A stretch of 52,540 nucleotides of DNA from Phenylobacterium sp. Root700 (GTDB lineage Bacteria; Pseudomonadota; Alphaproteobacteria; Caulobacterales; Caulobacteraceae), in the NCBI RefSeq assembly GCF_001429025.1, contig NZ_LMHT01000015.1:1-52540 (forward strand), in the 5' to 3' direction. The notes beneath the pieces were generated by a model. That model made no database searches. It saw only the letters and a program-made list of their open reading frames with translations, and was not told the DNA's origin. The translations under genes were made by a program, and so were the position numbers. Below, one piece after another: positions 7,953-16,580 of the stretch. Position 1 is the stretch's first letter. Each line of letters begins with the position of its first letter.

Positions 7953-8846
7953 TCAGGCCGGGGTCGGCGGAACGGCGGGAAGCTCGGTCGGCGGCGTGTG
8001 CTTTTCGCCGAGCACCACCACGAGGCTGCCGACGAGGATCAGCAAGCCGCCAGCCCCCAACGCGAACGTCAGGTGATCGCCAAACAGCAGCACCCCGATC
8101 GCCGCGCCCATCAGCGGCTCGATATTGATGAAGACCCCGGCGCTGGCGCTGCCCACCCGCGCCGATCCGTATTGCCAGGCCGCGGTGGCCAGCAGGGTCG
8201 AGAATACGCCCTGCCCGACGATGCCCGCCCATGCCGCGGGGCTGAGGTCGAGCCTGGGCGCGCCATGCATGAAAAAGGCGATGGGCAGGATGGTCGCCGC
8301 CGCCACGACGATGGTCACGGCTGGAATGGCCATGGGGCTCGCTCCGATCGGGGCTTTGCGCACCACGAAGAGCCAGGCCAGGAAGATCAATAGCGCCGCC
8401 AGCGACAGCGCCACGCCAACCAGCGTTCCCGCGCTCCCCGGCTTTCCAGCGATCAGAAGCGCCCCCAGGGTCGCGGCCGCGACACCCACCCAGGACGCCG
8501 GGCTGACCCGCTCGCCGAGGAACCTGGCGCTGAGCGCGATCAGGGCGGGCATCACCCCGACCAGCAGCGCCGCGAGGGTGACGCTGACCCGCGCCAGCCC
8601 CTCGAACTGCACCAGGAAGGCGACGCCGTAGAGCGCGCCGGCCAGCAGCACCACCGGTGAGCCAAACAGCGCGCGCGTCTCGCGGTCGCGCAGGGCGAAA
8701 GGCAGCGCCGCCAGGGCGGCGACCGCGAAGCGCAGCAACACGACCTGCGCCGCATCGGTTTCGCGCAGTGCCAGCTTGCCCAGCGGAAAGCCCATGCCCC
8801 AGAAGACGCCAGCGGCGGCGAGCGCAAGAAAGGCGAGGCGTTTCAT
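7953..8846 (-). CDS. DMT-superfamily (EamA) transporter
   Basis: The roughly 297-residue protein contains two EamA repeats and about ten hydrophobic segments, beginning KRLAFLALAAAGVFWGMGFP. The conserved pattern GVFWGMGFPLGKLAL and the second-half AWLFVVRKAP...MAIPAVT fit metabolite exporters of the RhaT/EamA type. The ATG at 8846 has an AGGAAG site and removes an implausible polar extension in the longer frame. Members of this family export amino acids or other small metabolites, and the substrate cannot be read from sequence. The C-terminus is a short polar Pro-rich tail. Confidence 0.88.
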   Translation of the reverse strand: MKRLAFLALAAAGVFWGMGFPLGKLALRETDAAQVVLLRFAVAALAALPFALRDRETRALFGSPVVLLAGALYGVAFLVQFEGLARVSVTLAALLVGVMPALIALSARFLGERVSPASWVGVAAATLGALLIAGKPGSAGTLVGVALSLAALLIFLAWLFVVRKAPIGASPMAIPAVTIVVAAATILPIAFFMHGAPRLDLSPAAWAGIVGQGVFSTLLATAAWQYGSARVGSASAGVFINIEPLMGAAIGVLLFGDHLTFALGAGGLLILVGSLVVVLGEKHTPPTELPAVPPTPA

Positions 8847-8969
8847 ACCCGCTTCCTGCCGTATTCGTCCCACGAAGGCGATAGACGGCGTGCTCCGACC
8901 CCAGCGGCCCGATTGTCAAACCCAGGCGCCTGCGATCTAGTCCACGGCTCAGGACGACGGAGACCGAAC

Positions 8970-9536
8970 ATGGCTGAGAAAATGACGAACTTCGTCGCCG
9001 AGTGCCGCGCGCTGCGAGGCCAGTCCGATTGGCCCGCGCAGATCGCCGGCGCGATGAAGCGGCTGCTGGCCGCCGGCGACCTCACCGGAGAACTCCGCAG
9101 CGAGTTGGAACCGGGACAGCTTGCGAAGATCTATGTCCAGTCGCCGGACCTGACGATCTACTCGGTCTGGAGCGAAGGAGGCCTGCGCGGCCCGCCTCAC
9201 GACCACGCCACCGATGCGATCATTGGGCTGGTCGAGGGCGTCGAGCAGTACAAGACCTATCAGGTGGACGGGGAGCATTGCGTCGAGACCGGGCTAAGGC
9301 GCGTCACGGCGCCGGCGGTGGCGGTCCTTGGCCAGGAGGCGATCCACGCCATGTGGAATGAGCCGGGCGAGACCGGCCTGTCCCTCCATGTCTATGGCAA
9401 CGCTCATTTCGAGGCCCCCGACCGGCGGATGTGGGACCCGCAGACCTATGTCGAGACCGCATTCGACCACCGCCAGCAGTTCAAATGGACCAAGGAACTG
9501 ACGGCGGCCGGCCAGGCGCCGATACCTGCGATTTAG
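8970..9536 (+). CDS. cupin protein, cysteine-dioxygenase-like metalloenzyme
   Basis: The 188-residue protein has an all-helical N-terminus and a double-stranded beta-helix domain. The sequence GPPHDHATDAIIGLVEGVE gives an HxH metal pair, and LSLHVYGNAHF gives a later His. This arrangement resembles cysteine/3-mercaptopropionate dioxygenase-like cupins (predicted metal enzymes of the COG5553 type). The true substrate is unknown. The ATG at 8970 is preceded by GACGGAGAC. The start is divergent from the DMT transporter, and the end overlaps the next minus-strand stop by four bases. Confidence 0.75.
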   Translation: MAEKMTNFVAECRALRGQSDWPAQIAGAMKRLLAAGDLTGELRSELEPGQLAKIYVQSPDLTIYSVWSEGGLRGPPHDHATDAIIGLVEGVEQYKTYQVDGEHCVETGLRRVTAPAVAVLGQEAIHAMWNEPGETGLSLHVYGNAHFEAPDRRMWDPQTYVETAFDHRQQFKWTKELTAAGQAPIPAI

Positions 9537-10012
9537 TGGAGGGTGGCTGAGGCCTCCTCCCCGTCCCACATCCGCACCGGCATCGGGAAACCCGCATTGC
9601 CGAGCGCAATATTCAGGGTGCGCGCCAGCAGCATCGGCGCCTCGCGCGTCCTGACCAGGGGCGTCAGCAATTGCATGGCGACCTCGGGCGCGACCCGCGC
9701 CAGGCCGCAGGCCAGCACCACCCGCTGTTCGTCATGAGAATAGCCGCTGCAGGCCACGCAGTGGACCTGCATGGCGCGGGCGGCCTCGCGCTCGATACGC
9801 TCCATCATCGCGACGAACACCGAGGCGACCGGCCTGGACGCCACGTGGGTGAGGCTGGGCGCGATCAAGGCGCGCGGCTCGTCACCGACCATCCGGGCGC
9901 GGGCCCAGGTGCGCAGCCCCGCCAGGACCAGCTGTTCGGAGAGCGCCAGCCCGGCGGGTCCGATCCGCAGACTGGCGGCGGCGAGAGGTCCAGGTCGCAT
10001 GGGGCGCTTCAT
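9533..10012 (-). CDS. hypothetical protein preceded by a Fur-like box
   Basis: A 159-residue protein starts at ATG 10012 (MKRPMRPGPLAAASLRIGP). It is Ala- and Arg-rich and probably helical, with one CxxC-like pair in HCVACSGYSHDEQ that could bind metal or form a disulphide. I do not recognise the family. The frame is open to 10114, but the start here lies just downstream of a near-perfect Fur-type palindrome at 10019-10035. I infer that it may be repressed by iron and act in iron handling. No clear ribosome site is visible, so the exact start is uncertain. Confidence 0.6.
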   Translation of the reverse strand: MKRPMRPGPLAAASLRIGPAGLALSEQLVLAGLRTWARARMVGDEPRALIAPSLTHVASRPVASVFVAMMERIEREAARAMQVHCVACSGYSHDEQRVVLACGLARVAPEVAMQLLTPLVRTREAPMLLARTLNIALGNAGFPMPVRMWDGEEASATLH

Positions 10013-10018
10013 ATCAAT

Positions 10019-10035
10019 TTGCGAATGACTCGCAA
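10019..10035 (-). promoter_or_regulatory. Fur-like operator
   Basis: TTGCGA-ATGAC-TCGCAA is a perfect inverted repeat with six-base arms and a five-base centre. It matches the GCGAATNANTCGC pattern common in Fur boxes of Caulobacter and sphingomonads. It ends seven bases before the start codon of the minus-strand hypothetical gene, so bound Fur would cover the transcription or translation start. A second inverted repeat, CATGAC-CTGAC-GTCATG (10099-10115), lies between this and the DUF2804 gene and may be a separate operator. Confidence 0.6.
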
Positions 10036-10163
10036 TATCGATAAGCACGATACCATCGACGGTCAATGGCGCGCCGCGCGTCTGACCTGCGGCTTTGTCA
10101 TGACCTGACGTCATGCACTAAGCAGTCCCCCGACTCCGCTGAGAGCGGCGCAAGGGAGCGGTC

Positions 10164-11183
10164 ATGCAACATCGGATGGGTCTTGGAGAGCTGCTGGACA
10201 CGGACGGCGCGCTGGTCGAGCGCGGCTGGGCCACCCAGGAGGTCCGCCGCTACAGCCGATCCGTGCTCAAGTCCCCCGATCCGCGCATCAAGGAATGGGA
10301 CTATTACTGCGTCCTGACCGACGAGTTCGGCATCGCCCTCACCGTGGCCGACAACGGCCATATGGGCTTTCTCGGCGTCTCGTGGATGGACTTCCGCGCG
10401 CGCAGCTTCGTCAACGGCGGCGTCGGGACCCCGGCTCCGAACGGCGCGATGGACCTGCCGTCCAGCGCCGACCACGGCGACATCGTCCAGGTTCATCCGA
10501 AGATGCAGATCGCGTTTCGCCATGAACCGGGCGGCCGCCGCCTGACCATCGACGCCCCGGGCTTCGATAAGGGCCGCGGGATTTCCGGCGAGCTTTGGCT
10601 GGCCCAGCCGCCGATGGACCGGATGGTCATCGCCACCCCGTTCCCGGAGGTCCCAGAGGCCTTCTACTACAATCAGAAGATCAACTGCCTGCAGGCCAGC
10701 GGCCACATCGACTATGCCGGCGAGCGCTACGACTTCGCACCGGAGCAGGCCTTCGGGGTGCTGGACTGGGGCCGAGGCGTCTGGACCTTCGACAACACCT
10801 GGTACTGGGGCTCAGCCTCGGGCCTGGTCGACGGCAAGCCGTTCGGCTTCAACATCGGCTACGGGTTTGGCGACACCTCGGCGGCCAGCGAGAACATCCT
10901 GTTCTTCGACGGCAAGGCCCACAAGCTGACCGAGTTGACGTTCCATCTGCCGCAAGGCGCCCACGACAGCGCGCCCTGGCGCTTCACCTCCAGCGACGGG
11001 CGCTTCGAGATGACCTTCGAACCGATCGTCGACCGCGCCGCGTCCTTCGCGATGGGCGAGATCAGCTCGGCCCAGCATCAGGTGTTCGGCCGGTTTTCCG
11101 GCCAGGTGGTGCTCGACGACGGCGTGCGCCTGCAGATCCGCGACCTGATCGGCTTCGCCGAAGAGGTCCATAACCGCTGGTGA
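10164..11183 (+). CDS. DUF2804 domain protein
   Basis: The 339-residue protein matches DUF2804 throughout, with the characteristic FYYNQKINCLQASG and GVLDWGRGVWTFDNTWYWGS segments. The fold is expected to be beta-rich and lipocalin-like, resembling the AttH/CrtC group. No enzymatic activity has been assigned to the family that I know of. There is no signal peptide. An AAGGGAGCGG site precedes the ATG. It is divergent from the Fur-box gene across about 150 bases that hold two inverted repeats, and its stop abuts the stop of the convergent regulator gene. Confidence 0.88.
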   Translation: MQHRMGLGELLDTDGALVERGWATQEVRRYSRSVLKSPDPRIKEWDYYCVLTDEFGIALTVADNGHMGFLGVSWMDFRARSFVNGGVGTPAPNGAMDLPSSADHGDIVQVHPKMQIAFRHEPGGRRLTIDAPGFDKGRGISGELWLAQPPMDRMVIATPFPEVPEAFYYNQKINCLQASGHIDYAGERYDFAPEQAFGVLDWGRGVWTFDNTWYWGSASGLVDGKPFGFNIGYGFGDTSAASENILFFDGKAHKLTELTFHLPQGAHDSAPWRFTSSDGRFEMTFEPIVDRAASFAMGEISSAQHQVFGRFSGQVVLDDGVRLQIRDLIGFAEEVHNRW

Positions 11184-12710
11184 TCAGGCGCCGCGTCCGG
11201 CCGCCAGCGCCCGCCTGACCTCATCAGGCGCCACCGATGGGCCGAACCGGCGGGTCAGCCGCTCCAGCGGTCCGCGCATGACGTTCGCGGCCTGACTGGG
11301 AACGCTGAAGAAGCGCGCCGCCATGTAGTACTGATACGTCACGACCCTGCGGGCATGCTCAGGCCCGATGCGTTCCAAGAGCGCTCCGAGTTCGGGCGGC
11401 AACTCCCGGTCTTCGGGGGGCAGGAAAAGCAGCCCGATCTCCCGACGCGCCGCCGGGCCGATCCCTCCCAAGCGCTCGAACACGGCATGGGCCTCGCTAC
11501 GCGCGTCGGCCGCCAGCAACGTCTTGGCCTTCAGAAGCAGCACGTAGTTCTCGAATTCCGATCCGGGCTCACACAGCTTCAGGCCTTCGTCATAGAGACG
11601 CCACGCCGCCTCGAGATCGCCGCGATAGGCTTGAAGCTGCGCCAGAATCGGAAAGGCGGCGGCGAACGCCGTGCTGCCGGCGAAGGCCGCTTCGGCCAGC
11701 TCCTCGGCCAGGGCGACATGGCCGCGATGGACGGCGAGCAGCAGATCGGCCGCCGCCAGCCTGAAGACCGGATCGCCGACCAAGGCCGGCAGGCAGGCGA
11801 ACACCAACGCCTCGATCTCGTCCTCGACCTTGGCCAGCCGCACCGGATCGAACACCTCGCCGCCTGTCCCCAGGACCAGATTGGCGAAGAGTTGCATCGC
11901 CCACATCAGCATGGCCCGCGGCTCGGCGGGGTCGAGCGCCCGCGCGCGGAGGAGTTGGTCCTTGTTCACCTGCCAAACCCCGCCGGCCCCGCCCAGCAAG
12001 ATCGACGCGCCATGCATTCGCAACTGAAGCGGCTCGTCCGTCGGCCCCGGCGCGGCGTCCCCCCCTCCGGCGACATGCCGCCATAGCGCGGCGACCAGAT
12101 TGTCGGCGAGGGCGGTGATCTGCGCCTGGTCGATCGGATCGCAGAACACCTCGCGGTCCGCGCCGACGATCTGGCCGCCTGGAACCGCCCGGAGCACGAA
12201 GGCCGCGTGCAGACGGTCCCGCCCGCCGTGGAAGCTGCCTTCGACGACGAACCGGCCCGCCGCCGCGTGCTCCGCCTTGGCGGTGCGCGCCTCCAGCGCG
12301 GCCTTCAGGCTGCGTAGGACCGTCTTGGCCTCGGCCCCGCCGCCCGCCTGGTCCAGGCCACGGATCGCGCCTACCCCGATCAGCCCATCCTGACCGGCGG
12401 CCTCCTGCTGGGCCGGCGCGATCCAGACGTAGCCCTCGCCGTACTGGGTGGAGATGAACCGGCGCACGCGGCCGTGGTCGTTCAGCTTCCGGCGCAGCCG
12501 GTTGATGACGAAATCCACATTGCGGTCGGAGCCCTCCGACCCCAGGGCCGACAGCAACTGATCCCGGGTCAGCAGTCGTTGGGGCCGCTCGACGAACAGC
12601 AGCAGCAGGGCACGCTCCTGACGCGTCAGGCGCACCGCCGCCCCATCATCGCGCTGGGCGACGAGGAAGCCGTCGTCAAAGGTCAGGTCGTGAAAGCGAA
12701 CGCGTTCCAT
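11184..12710 (-). CDS. winged-helix (OmpR/PhoB-type) regulator fused to a TPR-like sensor region
   Basis: About 508 residues. The first 100 form a trans_reg_C winged helix (LTRQERALLLLFVERPQRLL, NVDFVINRLRRKLND, YGEGYVWIAP). There is no receiver domain and no transmembrane helix, so it is neither a two-component regulator nor a CadC membrane sensor. The middle resembles the adenylate-cyclase/TPR transcription-factor type (VEGSFHGGRDRLHAAFVL, then DREVF). The C-terminal half is helical repeats (LQAYRGDLEAAWRLYDEGL). The ATG at 12710 begins the DNA-binding domain; an upstream GTG-type extension to 12749 has no ribosome site. It is divergent from the UrcA gene, which is a plausible target. Confidence 0.85.
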   Translation of the reverse strand: MERVRFHDLTFDDGFLVAQRDDGAAVRLTRQERALLLLFVERPQRLLTRDQLLSALGSEGSDRNVDFVINRLRRKLNDHGRVRRFISTQYGEGYVWIAPAQQEAAGQDGLIGVGAIRGLDQAGGGAEAKTVLRSLKAALEARTAKAEHAAAGRFVVEGSFHGGRDRLHAAFVLRAVPGGQIVGADREVFCDPIDQAQITALADNLVAALWRHVAGGGDAAPGPTDEPLQLRMHGASILLGGAGGVWQVNKDQLLRARALDPAEPRAMLMWAMQLFANLVLGTGGEVFDPVRLAKVEDEIEALVFACLPALVGDPVFRLAAADLLLAVHRGHVALAEELAEAAFAGSTAFAAAFPILAQLQAYRGDLEAAWRLYDEGLKLCEPGSEFENYVLLLKAKTLLAADARSEAHAVFERLGGIGPAARREIGLLFLPPEDRELPPELGALLERIGPEHARRVVTYQYYMAARFFSVPSQAANVMRGPLERLTRRFGPSVAPDEVRRALAAGRGA

Positions 12711-12841
12711 GGCCTGCACATCCTTCACGGAGTCACCGGCGCCGCCCATTCAAATACTGGCACAACAATCGGCCTCTATAGGACTGCATGGCGACTAAAC
12801 CAAGCCGCGCGCCGCGGCCCTGAAATCCATAGGAGCTAGTC

Positions 12842-13168
12842 ATGCATCGCTTGATTGTTTCGACTTTCGCCCTACTCGCCCTGATAGGAACCGCCGCACA
12901 TGCCGAGCAGGGAACCATGCGCGTGCAGGTGCAAGACCTCAACCTCAACGCCGCGCCTGGGGCTCAAATCGCCCTGCGGCGCATCAAGTCGGCCTCGACC
13001 GTCTTCTGCGGCGGCGTGGTGACCCATCCCGTGGGTTCGGGCTTGGCCGAGGCGGCGTGCAGCAAGGCCATGACCGCCAAGGCGGTCGCCCAGCTGAACG
13101 CCCCGCTGGTCACCGCCCTCTACAGCCCGCAAAGCCAGGAGGGCGCGACCAGACTCGCCCAGCGCTGA
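12842..13168 (+). CDS. UrcA family secreted protein
   Basis: The 108-residue protein has a signal peptide (MHRLIVSTFALLALIGTAAHA) and a mature UrcA-type domain. The hallmark VQVQDLNLNAAPGAQIALRR is followed by two Cys (TVFCGG and EAACSKAM) and by AVAQLNAPLV. UrcA was first described as a uranium-responsive periplasmic protein in Caulobacter, and the family is abundant in Caulobacterales and sphingomonads with no known activity. A GGAGCTAGTC site precedes the ATG. The winged-helix/TPR regulator is divergent from it, with about 130 bases between. Confidence 0.9.
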   Translation: MHRLIVSTFALLALIGTAAHAEQGTMRVQVQDLNLNAAPGAQIALRRIKSASTVFCGGVVTHPVGSGLAEAACSKAMTAKAVAQLNAPLVTALYSPQSQEGATRLAQR

Positions 13169-13176
13169 GCGCCGGT

Positions 13177-14454
13177 TCAGGCCTGCTGCTGCTTCAGCGG
13201 CAGCAGCGCCAGGAAGCTGACCAGGGCGGCGACGGCCAGATAGATCCCGACCGGGACCAGGCCGCCCTGATTGGACAGCGCCTGGGCGACCATCGGGGTC
13301 AGGCCGCCGCCGATGATGCCGCCGACATTGAAGGCCATCGAGGCGCCGGTGTAGCGCACCCGGGCCGGGAACAGTCCCGGCAGGAAGGCGCCCAGCGGGC
13401 CGTAGACGAAGCCCATGGTCAGCAGGGCCAGCGACAGGAACGCCCAGCAGGCGAGCAGCGAGCCTGAGCCCATCATCGGCGCGATCAGGGCGCCGACCGC
13501 AACCGCCATGACGCAGCCCGACATCAGGACGCGGCGCGGGTTGGTGGCGTCGGACCAGTAGCCGGCGATCACGATGCCCAGCGCCATGAAGCCGATGGCG
13601 CCGAGCTGTATGCCCAGGAAGGTCTCGCGGCTGTAGCCCAGGGTCTGGACGCCGTAGCCCAGCGCAAAGGCGGTCGCGAGATAGAAGGTGGCGAAGCAGG
13701 CGACGACCGCGAAGGTGCCGGCCAGGGTCGGCGCGAGGTGACGCTTGAACAGTTCGGCCAGCGGCACGGCGGAGGGCTTTTCCTCCTCGAGCGCCTTGGA
13801 GAAGGCCGGGGTCTCGGTGAGTTTCAGCCGCACCCAGAGGCCGACGCCGACCAGCAGCACGCTGCCCAGGAACGGGATCCGCCAGCCCCAGGCCTGGAAC
13901 TGCTCGGGGGTGAGCAGCATGCCGAGGAGCAGGAACAGGCTGTTGGCGGCGATGAAGCCGACCGGCGCCCCCAGTTGCGGGAACATGCCGTAGCGCGCGC
14001 GCCAGCCGGGCGGAGCGTTCTCGACCGCCAGCAGGGCCGCGCCGCCCCATTCGCCGCCGAGACCAAAGCCCTGGCCGAAGCGCAGCACGCAGAGCAGCAC
14101 CGGCGCCAGCCATCCGGCCTGGGCGTAGGTCGGCAGGAAGGCGATGGCCACGGTCGATCCGCCCATCAACATCAGCGAGGCGACCAGGGTCGACTTGCGC
14201 CCGATGCGATCGCCGAAGTGGCCGAACACGATCGCGCCCAGCGGACGGGCGAAGAAGGCCACGGCCATGGTCGCGTAGGACGACAAGAGCTGCATCGAGG
14301 GCGAGGCCGAGGGGAAGAACAGCGGGCCGAACACCAGCGAGGCGGCGGTGGCGTAGATGTAGAAGTCGTAGAACTCGACCGCCGTCCCAACCAAGCTCGC
14401 CGTCAGGACCCTACGCGTCGACGGCGCCGTCGCCGTCGCTGAACTGCTCGCCAT
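13177..14454 (-). CDS. MFS transporter, metabolite:H+ symporter (MHS) type
   Basis: About 425 residues with twelve hydrophobic segments. The N-terminal VGTAVEFYDFYIYATAA, the loop FGHFGDRIGRKSTL and RFGQGFGLGGEWGGAALLAV are signatures of the MHS subfamily, which includes the shikimate, alpha-ketoglutarate and proline/betaine symporters. The substrate cannot be deduced. The ATG at 14454 is preceded by GGTGGGGGA; a GTG at 14466 is also possible. The gene is divergent from the aminotransferase, whose amino- or keto-acid substrate could be what it imports, though this is inference. Confidence 0.92.
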   Translation of the reverse strand: MASSSATATAPSTRRVLTASLVGTAVEFYDFYIYATAASLVFGPLFFPSASPSMQLLSSYATMAVAFFARPLGAIVFGHFGDRIGRKSTLVASLMLMGGSTVAIAFLPTYAQAGWLAPVLLCVLRFGQGFGLGGEWGGAALLAVENAPPGWRARYGMFPQLGAPVGFIAANSLFLLLGMLLTPEQFQAWGWRIPFLGSVLLVGVGLWVRLKLTETPAFSKALEEEKPSAVPLAELFKRHLAPTLAGTFAVVACFATFYLATAFALGYGVQTLGYSRETFLGIQLGAIGFMALGIVIAGYWSDATNPRRVLMSGCVMAVAVGALIAPMMGSGSLLACWAFLSLALLTMGFVYGPLGAFLPGLFPARVRYTGASMAFNVGGIIGGGLTPMVAQALSNQGGLVPVGIYLAVAALVSFLALLPLKQQQA

Positions 14455-14601
14455 GCTATCCCCCACCTATGTGCGAACGGCTTCGCGCCTGGGACGCCGC
14501 AGGTCAAGTCGCCAGCGACGGGGCGCCGCGCTTGCCTTGCCCGTCCTGGTCGGCCAGATGGGGCCGCGCCACGCGCGGCGCGAGCTCGGACCTTGCCGCC
14601 C

Positions 14602-15744
14602 ATGTCCTCGACCATCGAGCCGTTCCACGCCATCGCGATCAGCGCGATCGCCCATCAGCTGAAGAGCCAGGGGCGCTCGGTCATCCACATGGAGTTCGGC
14701 CAGCCCTCGACCGGCGCGCCGAAGGCGGCGATCGCCGCGGCCCACAAGATCCTCGACACCGACCCGATGGGCTATTGGGAGAGCCCGGAGCTGAAGGCGC
14801 GGATCGCCCGGCACTACAAGGAGGTCTATGGCGTCGAGGTTCGCGCGAACCAGTTGATCCTGACCTGCGGCGCCTCGCCGGCCCTGGTGCTGGCGCTGTC
14901 GTCATGCTTCTCGCCGGGCGACCGGGTGGCCTTGGCGCGGCCGGGCTATGTCGCCTACCGCAATACCCTGAAGGCCCTGCACATGGTTCCGGTGGAGCTG
15001 GCCTGCGGGCCGGAGGAACGCTTCCAGCTCAGCGCCGCGCGGCTCGCCGCCCTCGATCCCGCCCCGGCCGGGGTTATCCTGGCCAGCCCAGCCAACCCGA
15101 CCGGCACCATCATCCCCGCCGCCGAACTGGAAGCCATCGCCCAGGTCTGCCGCGAGCGCGGGATCAAGATCATCTCCGACGAGATCTATCACGGGCTCAG
15201 CTATGTCGAGCCGGCCAGCTCGATCCTGGAGTTCGAGCCGAGCGCCCTGGTGGTGAACAGTTTCTCGAAATATTTCAGCATGGCCGGCTGGCGGCTGGGT
15301 TGGCTGCTGAACCCGCCCGAGCATGTCGAGCGGGCGCGGGCCTTCATGGGCGCGCTGTTCCTGACCCCACCGTCGCTGGCGCAGCACGCGGGGCTGGCGG
15401 CGATGGACAGCCGTGAGGAACTGGGGGGCCACATCGAGGTCTACCGGCGTAACCGGACCCTGCTGCTGGAGGCCCTGCCTGATCTGGGTCTCGACGCCAT
15501 CGCCCCGCCGGACGGCGCCTTCTACATCTATGCCGACGTCGGCCACCTGACGCGCGACAGCCTGGAGTTCTGCCAGACCCTGCTGCGCGACACCGGCGTC
15601 GCCACTGCGCCGGGCGTCGACTTCGACCCGGTCGAGGGCGGGCATTTCATCCGCATGAGCTTTGCGGTCTCGACGCCGGAGATCGAGGAGGCGCTAAGGC
15701 GCCTGAAGCCGTGGTTCACGAGCCGCAAGCGCCTGAGCGCCTGA
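14602..15744 (+). CDS. class I/II PLP-dependent aminotransferase
   Basis: About 380 residues with the aspartate-aminotransferase fold type I. The PLP lysine is in VVNSFSKYFSMAGWRLGW. The Asn and Asp that contact the cofactor are in ASPANPTGT and ISDEIYHGLSY, and the C-terminal Arg that binds the substrate carboxylate is in FIRMSFA. This type swaps an amino group between an amino acid and a keto acid. It starts at ATG 14602; a TTG three codons earlier is also possible, and no strong ribosome site is visible. The sequence does not reveal which amino acid is used. Confidence 0.9.
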   Translation: MSSTIEPFHAIAISAIAHQLKSQGRSVIHMEFGQPSTGAPKAAIAAAHKILDTDPMGYWESPELKARIARHYKEVYGVEVRANQLILTCGASPALVLALSSCFSPGDRVALARPGYVAYRNTLKALHMVPVELACGPEERFQLSAARLAALDPAPAGVILASPANPTGTIIPAAELEAIAQVCRERGIKIISDEIYHGLSYVEPASSILEFEPSALVVNSFSKYFSMAGWRLGWLLNPPEHVERARAFMGALFLTPPSLAQHAGLAAMDSREELGGHIEVYRRNRTLLLEALPDLGLDAIAPPDGAFYIYADVGHLTRDSLEFCQTLLRDTGVATAPGVDFDPVEGGHFIRMSFAVSTPEIEEALRRLKPWFTSRKRLSA

Positions 15745-15749
15745 CGACG

Positions 15750-15863
15750 CTACTTCTTGGGGGTGATCGGCGAGAGGAACGACTTGGTCGCTTCGGCCGG
15801 CTTGTCTTTCACGGTCTTCGGCTTTCGGACTTCGCGATTGCTCTTCTTTTGGCCTTTGGCCAT
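15750..15863 (-). CDS. 37-residue conserved basic protein (MAKGQ type)
   Basis: A very short gene encodes a Lys-rich protein starting MAKGQKKSNREVRKPK and ending SFLSPITPKK. A good AAAGGAACG ribosome site lies seven bases before the ATG. Similar very small basic proteins starting MAKGQ are widespread in alphaproteobacteria and have no known role. The gene is convergent with the aminotransferase, with five bases between the stops. The strong ribosome site and the family resemblance support a real gene. Confidence 0.75.
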   Translation of the reverse strand: MAKGQKKSNREVRKPKTVKDKPAEATKSFLSPITPKK

Positions 15864-15901
15864 GGGACGTTCCTTTCAGGAAACGGGATGAACCCGGGTG
15901 T

Positions 15902-16237
15902 TCAGACGTCGGTCGCGCGAGCTTCCGCAGAGGCGGCGAGCGCCAGTTGCGAGCGCTTGCGGGCATAGGTCTGGTCGGTGGTGAAGGCGCTGACCGCGCG
16001 CCGGTGATGGCGGTCGCGCTCCAGCGAATGGAATTGCTGTCGCAGCAGGCGGAAGACCCAGACCTCGGCCCCGACCTCGTCGCTTGCGGTCATCGCCAGC
16101 GCCCGGGCGGCGGCCAGGGTTTCCTGCACCAGAGCCTGAGCCTCGTTGGCGTCGCGCGTCATGCGGTTCGCCCAATCGAGAAGACGCGGCTCCAGCGCCA
16201 TGATCTCCTGGCGCTTCTCCTGAGACAGGGTCGTCAT
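15902..16237 (-). CDS. sigma-70 region 2-like protein without region 4
   Basis: The 111-residue protein resembles region 2 of ECF sigma factors: MTRDANEAQALVQETLAAA corresponds to the DAEDLVQETLLRA core-binding helix, and AEVWVFRLLRQQFHSLERDR to the WLFRILRNxF segment that recognises the -10 element. The protein ends soon after (AASAEARATDV) without a region 4 helix-turn-helix. It could be a degraded sigma factor, or a small protein that binds RNA polymerase core or an anti-sigma factor. The usual acidic DAEDL is NEAQA here. A long upstream extension of the frame has no ribosome site. The leader contains a hairpin at 16261-16283. Confidence 0.7.
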   Translation of the reverse strand: MTTLSQEKRQEIMALEPRLLDWANRMTRDANEAQALVQETLAAARALAMTASDEVGAEVWVFRLLRQQFHSLERDRHHRRAVSAFTTDQTYARKRSQLALAASAEARATDV

Positions 16238-16260
16238 GCGCAGACCGCCAGCGCCCAACG

Positions 16261-16283
16261 CCCTTCGGACTGCAACCGAAGGG
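16261..16283. promoter_or_regulatory. perfect inverted repeat in the leader of the sigma-like gene
   Basis: CCCTTCGG and CCGAAGGG form perfect eight-base arms around a seven-base loop, 24 bases before the ATG of the minus-strand sigma-like gene. No T run follows on either strand, so it is not an intrinsic terminator. An operator or a translation-control hairpin is possible. Confidence 0.4.
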
Positions 16284-16580
16284 GACCTTCTTTGATCGGC
16301 GTCATACTTGCGGCTTTCCGGAGCGGAGGCGAAGACGCGCGACGCACGTCGGTTTGCACCCTTCCCGACCACCGGTCGGCATCCGTTACGGGAACCTACC
16401 ATGTCGCCGCCCGAACGGCGCATGATATCGCCAGGGCCCACCCGGCCGGAGGCAGACCTCTTTACGGGATTTTCTGGCGGACGTCCGGCCGAGCGCCCAT
16501 ACTCCCAGCGTGCGCCGTCGAACCTGCGCCGCCAGCCAAACGGTTGAGCCTGTTCGACGCGGCGCCCCTTCGAGACAACA

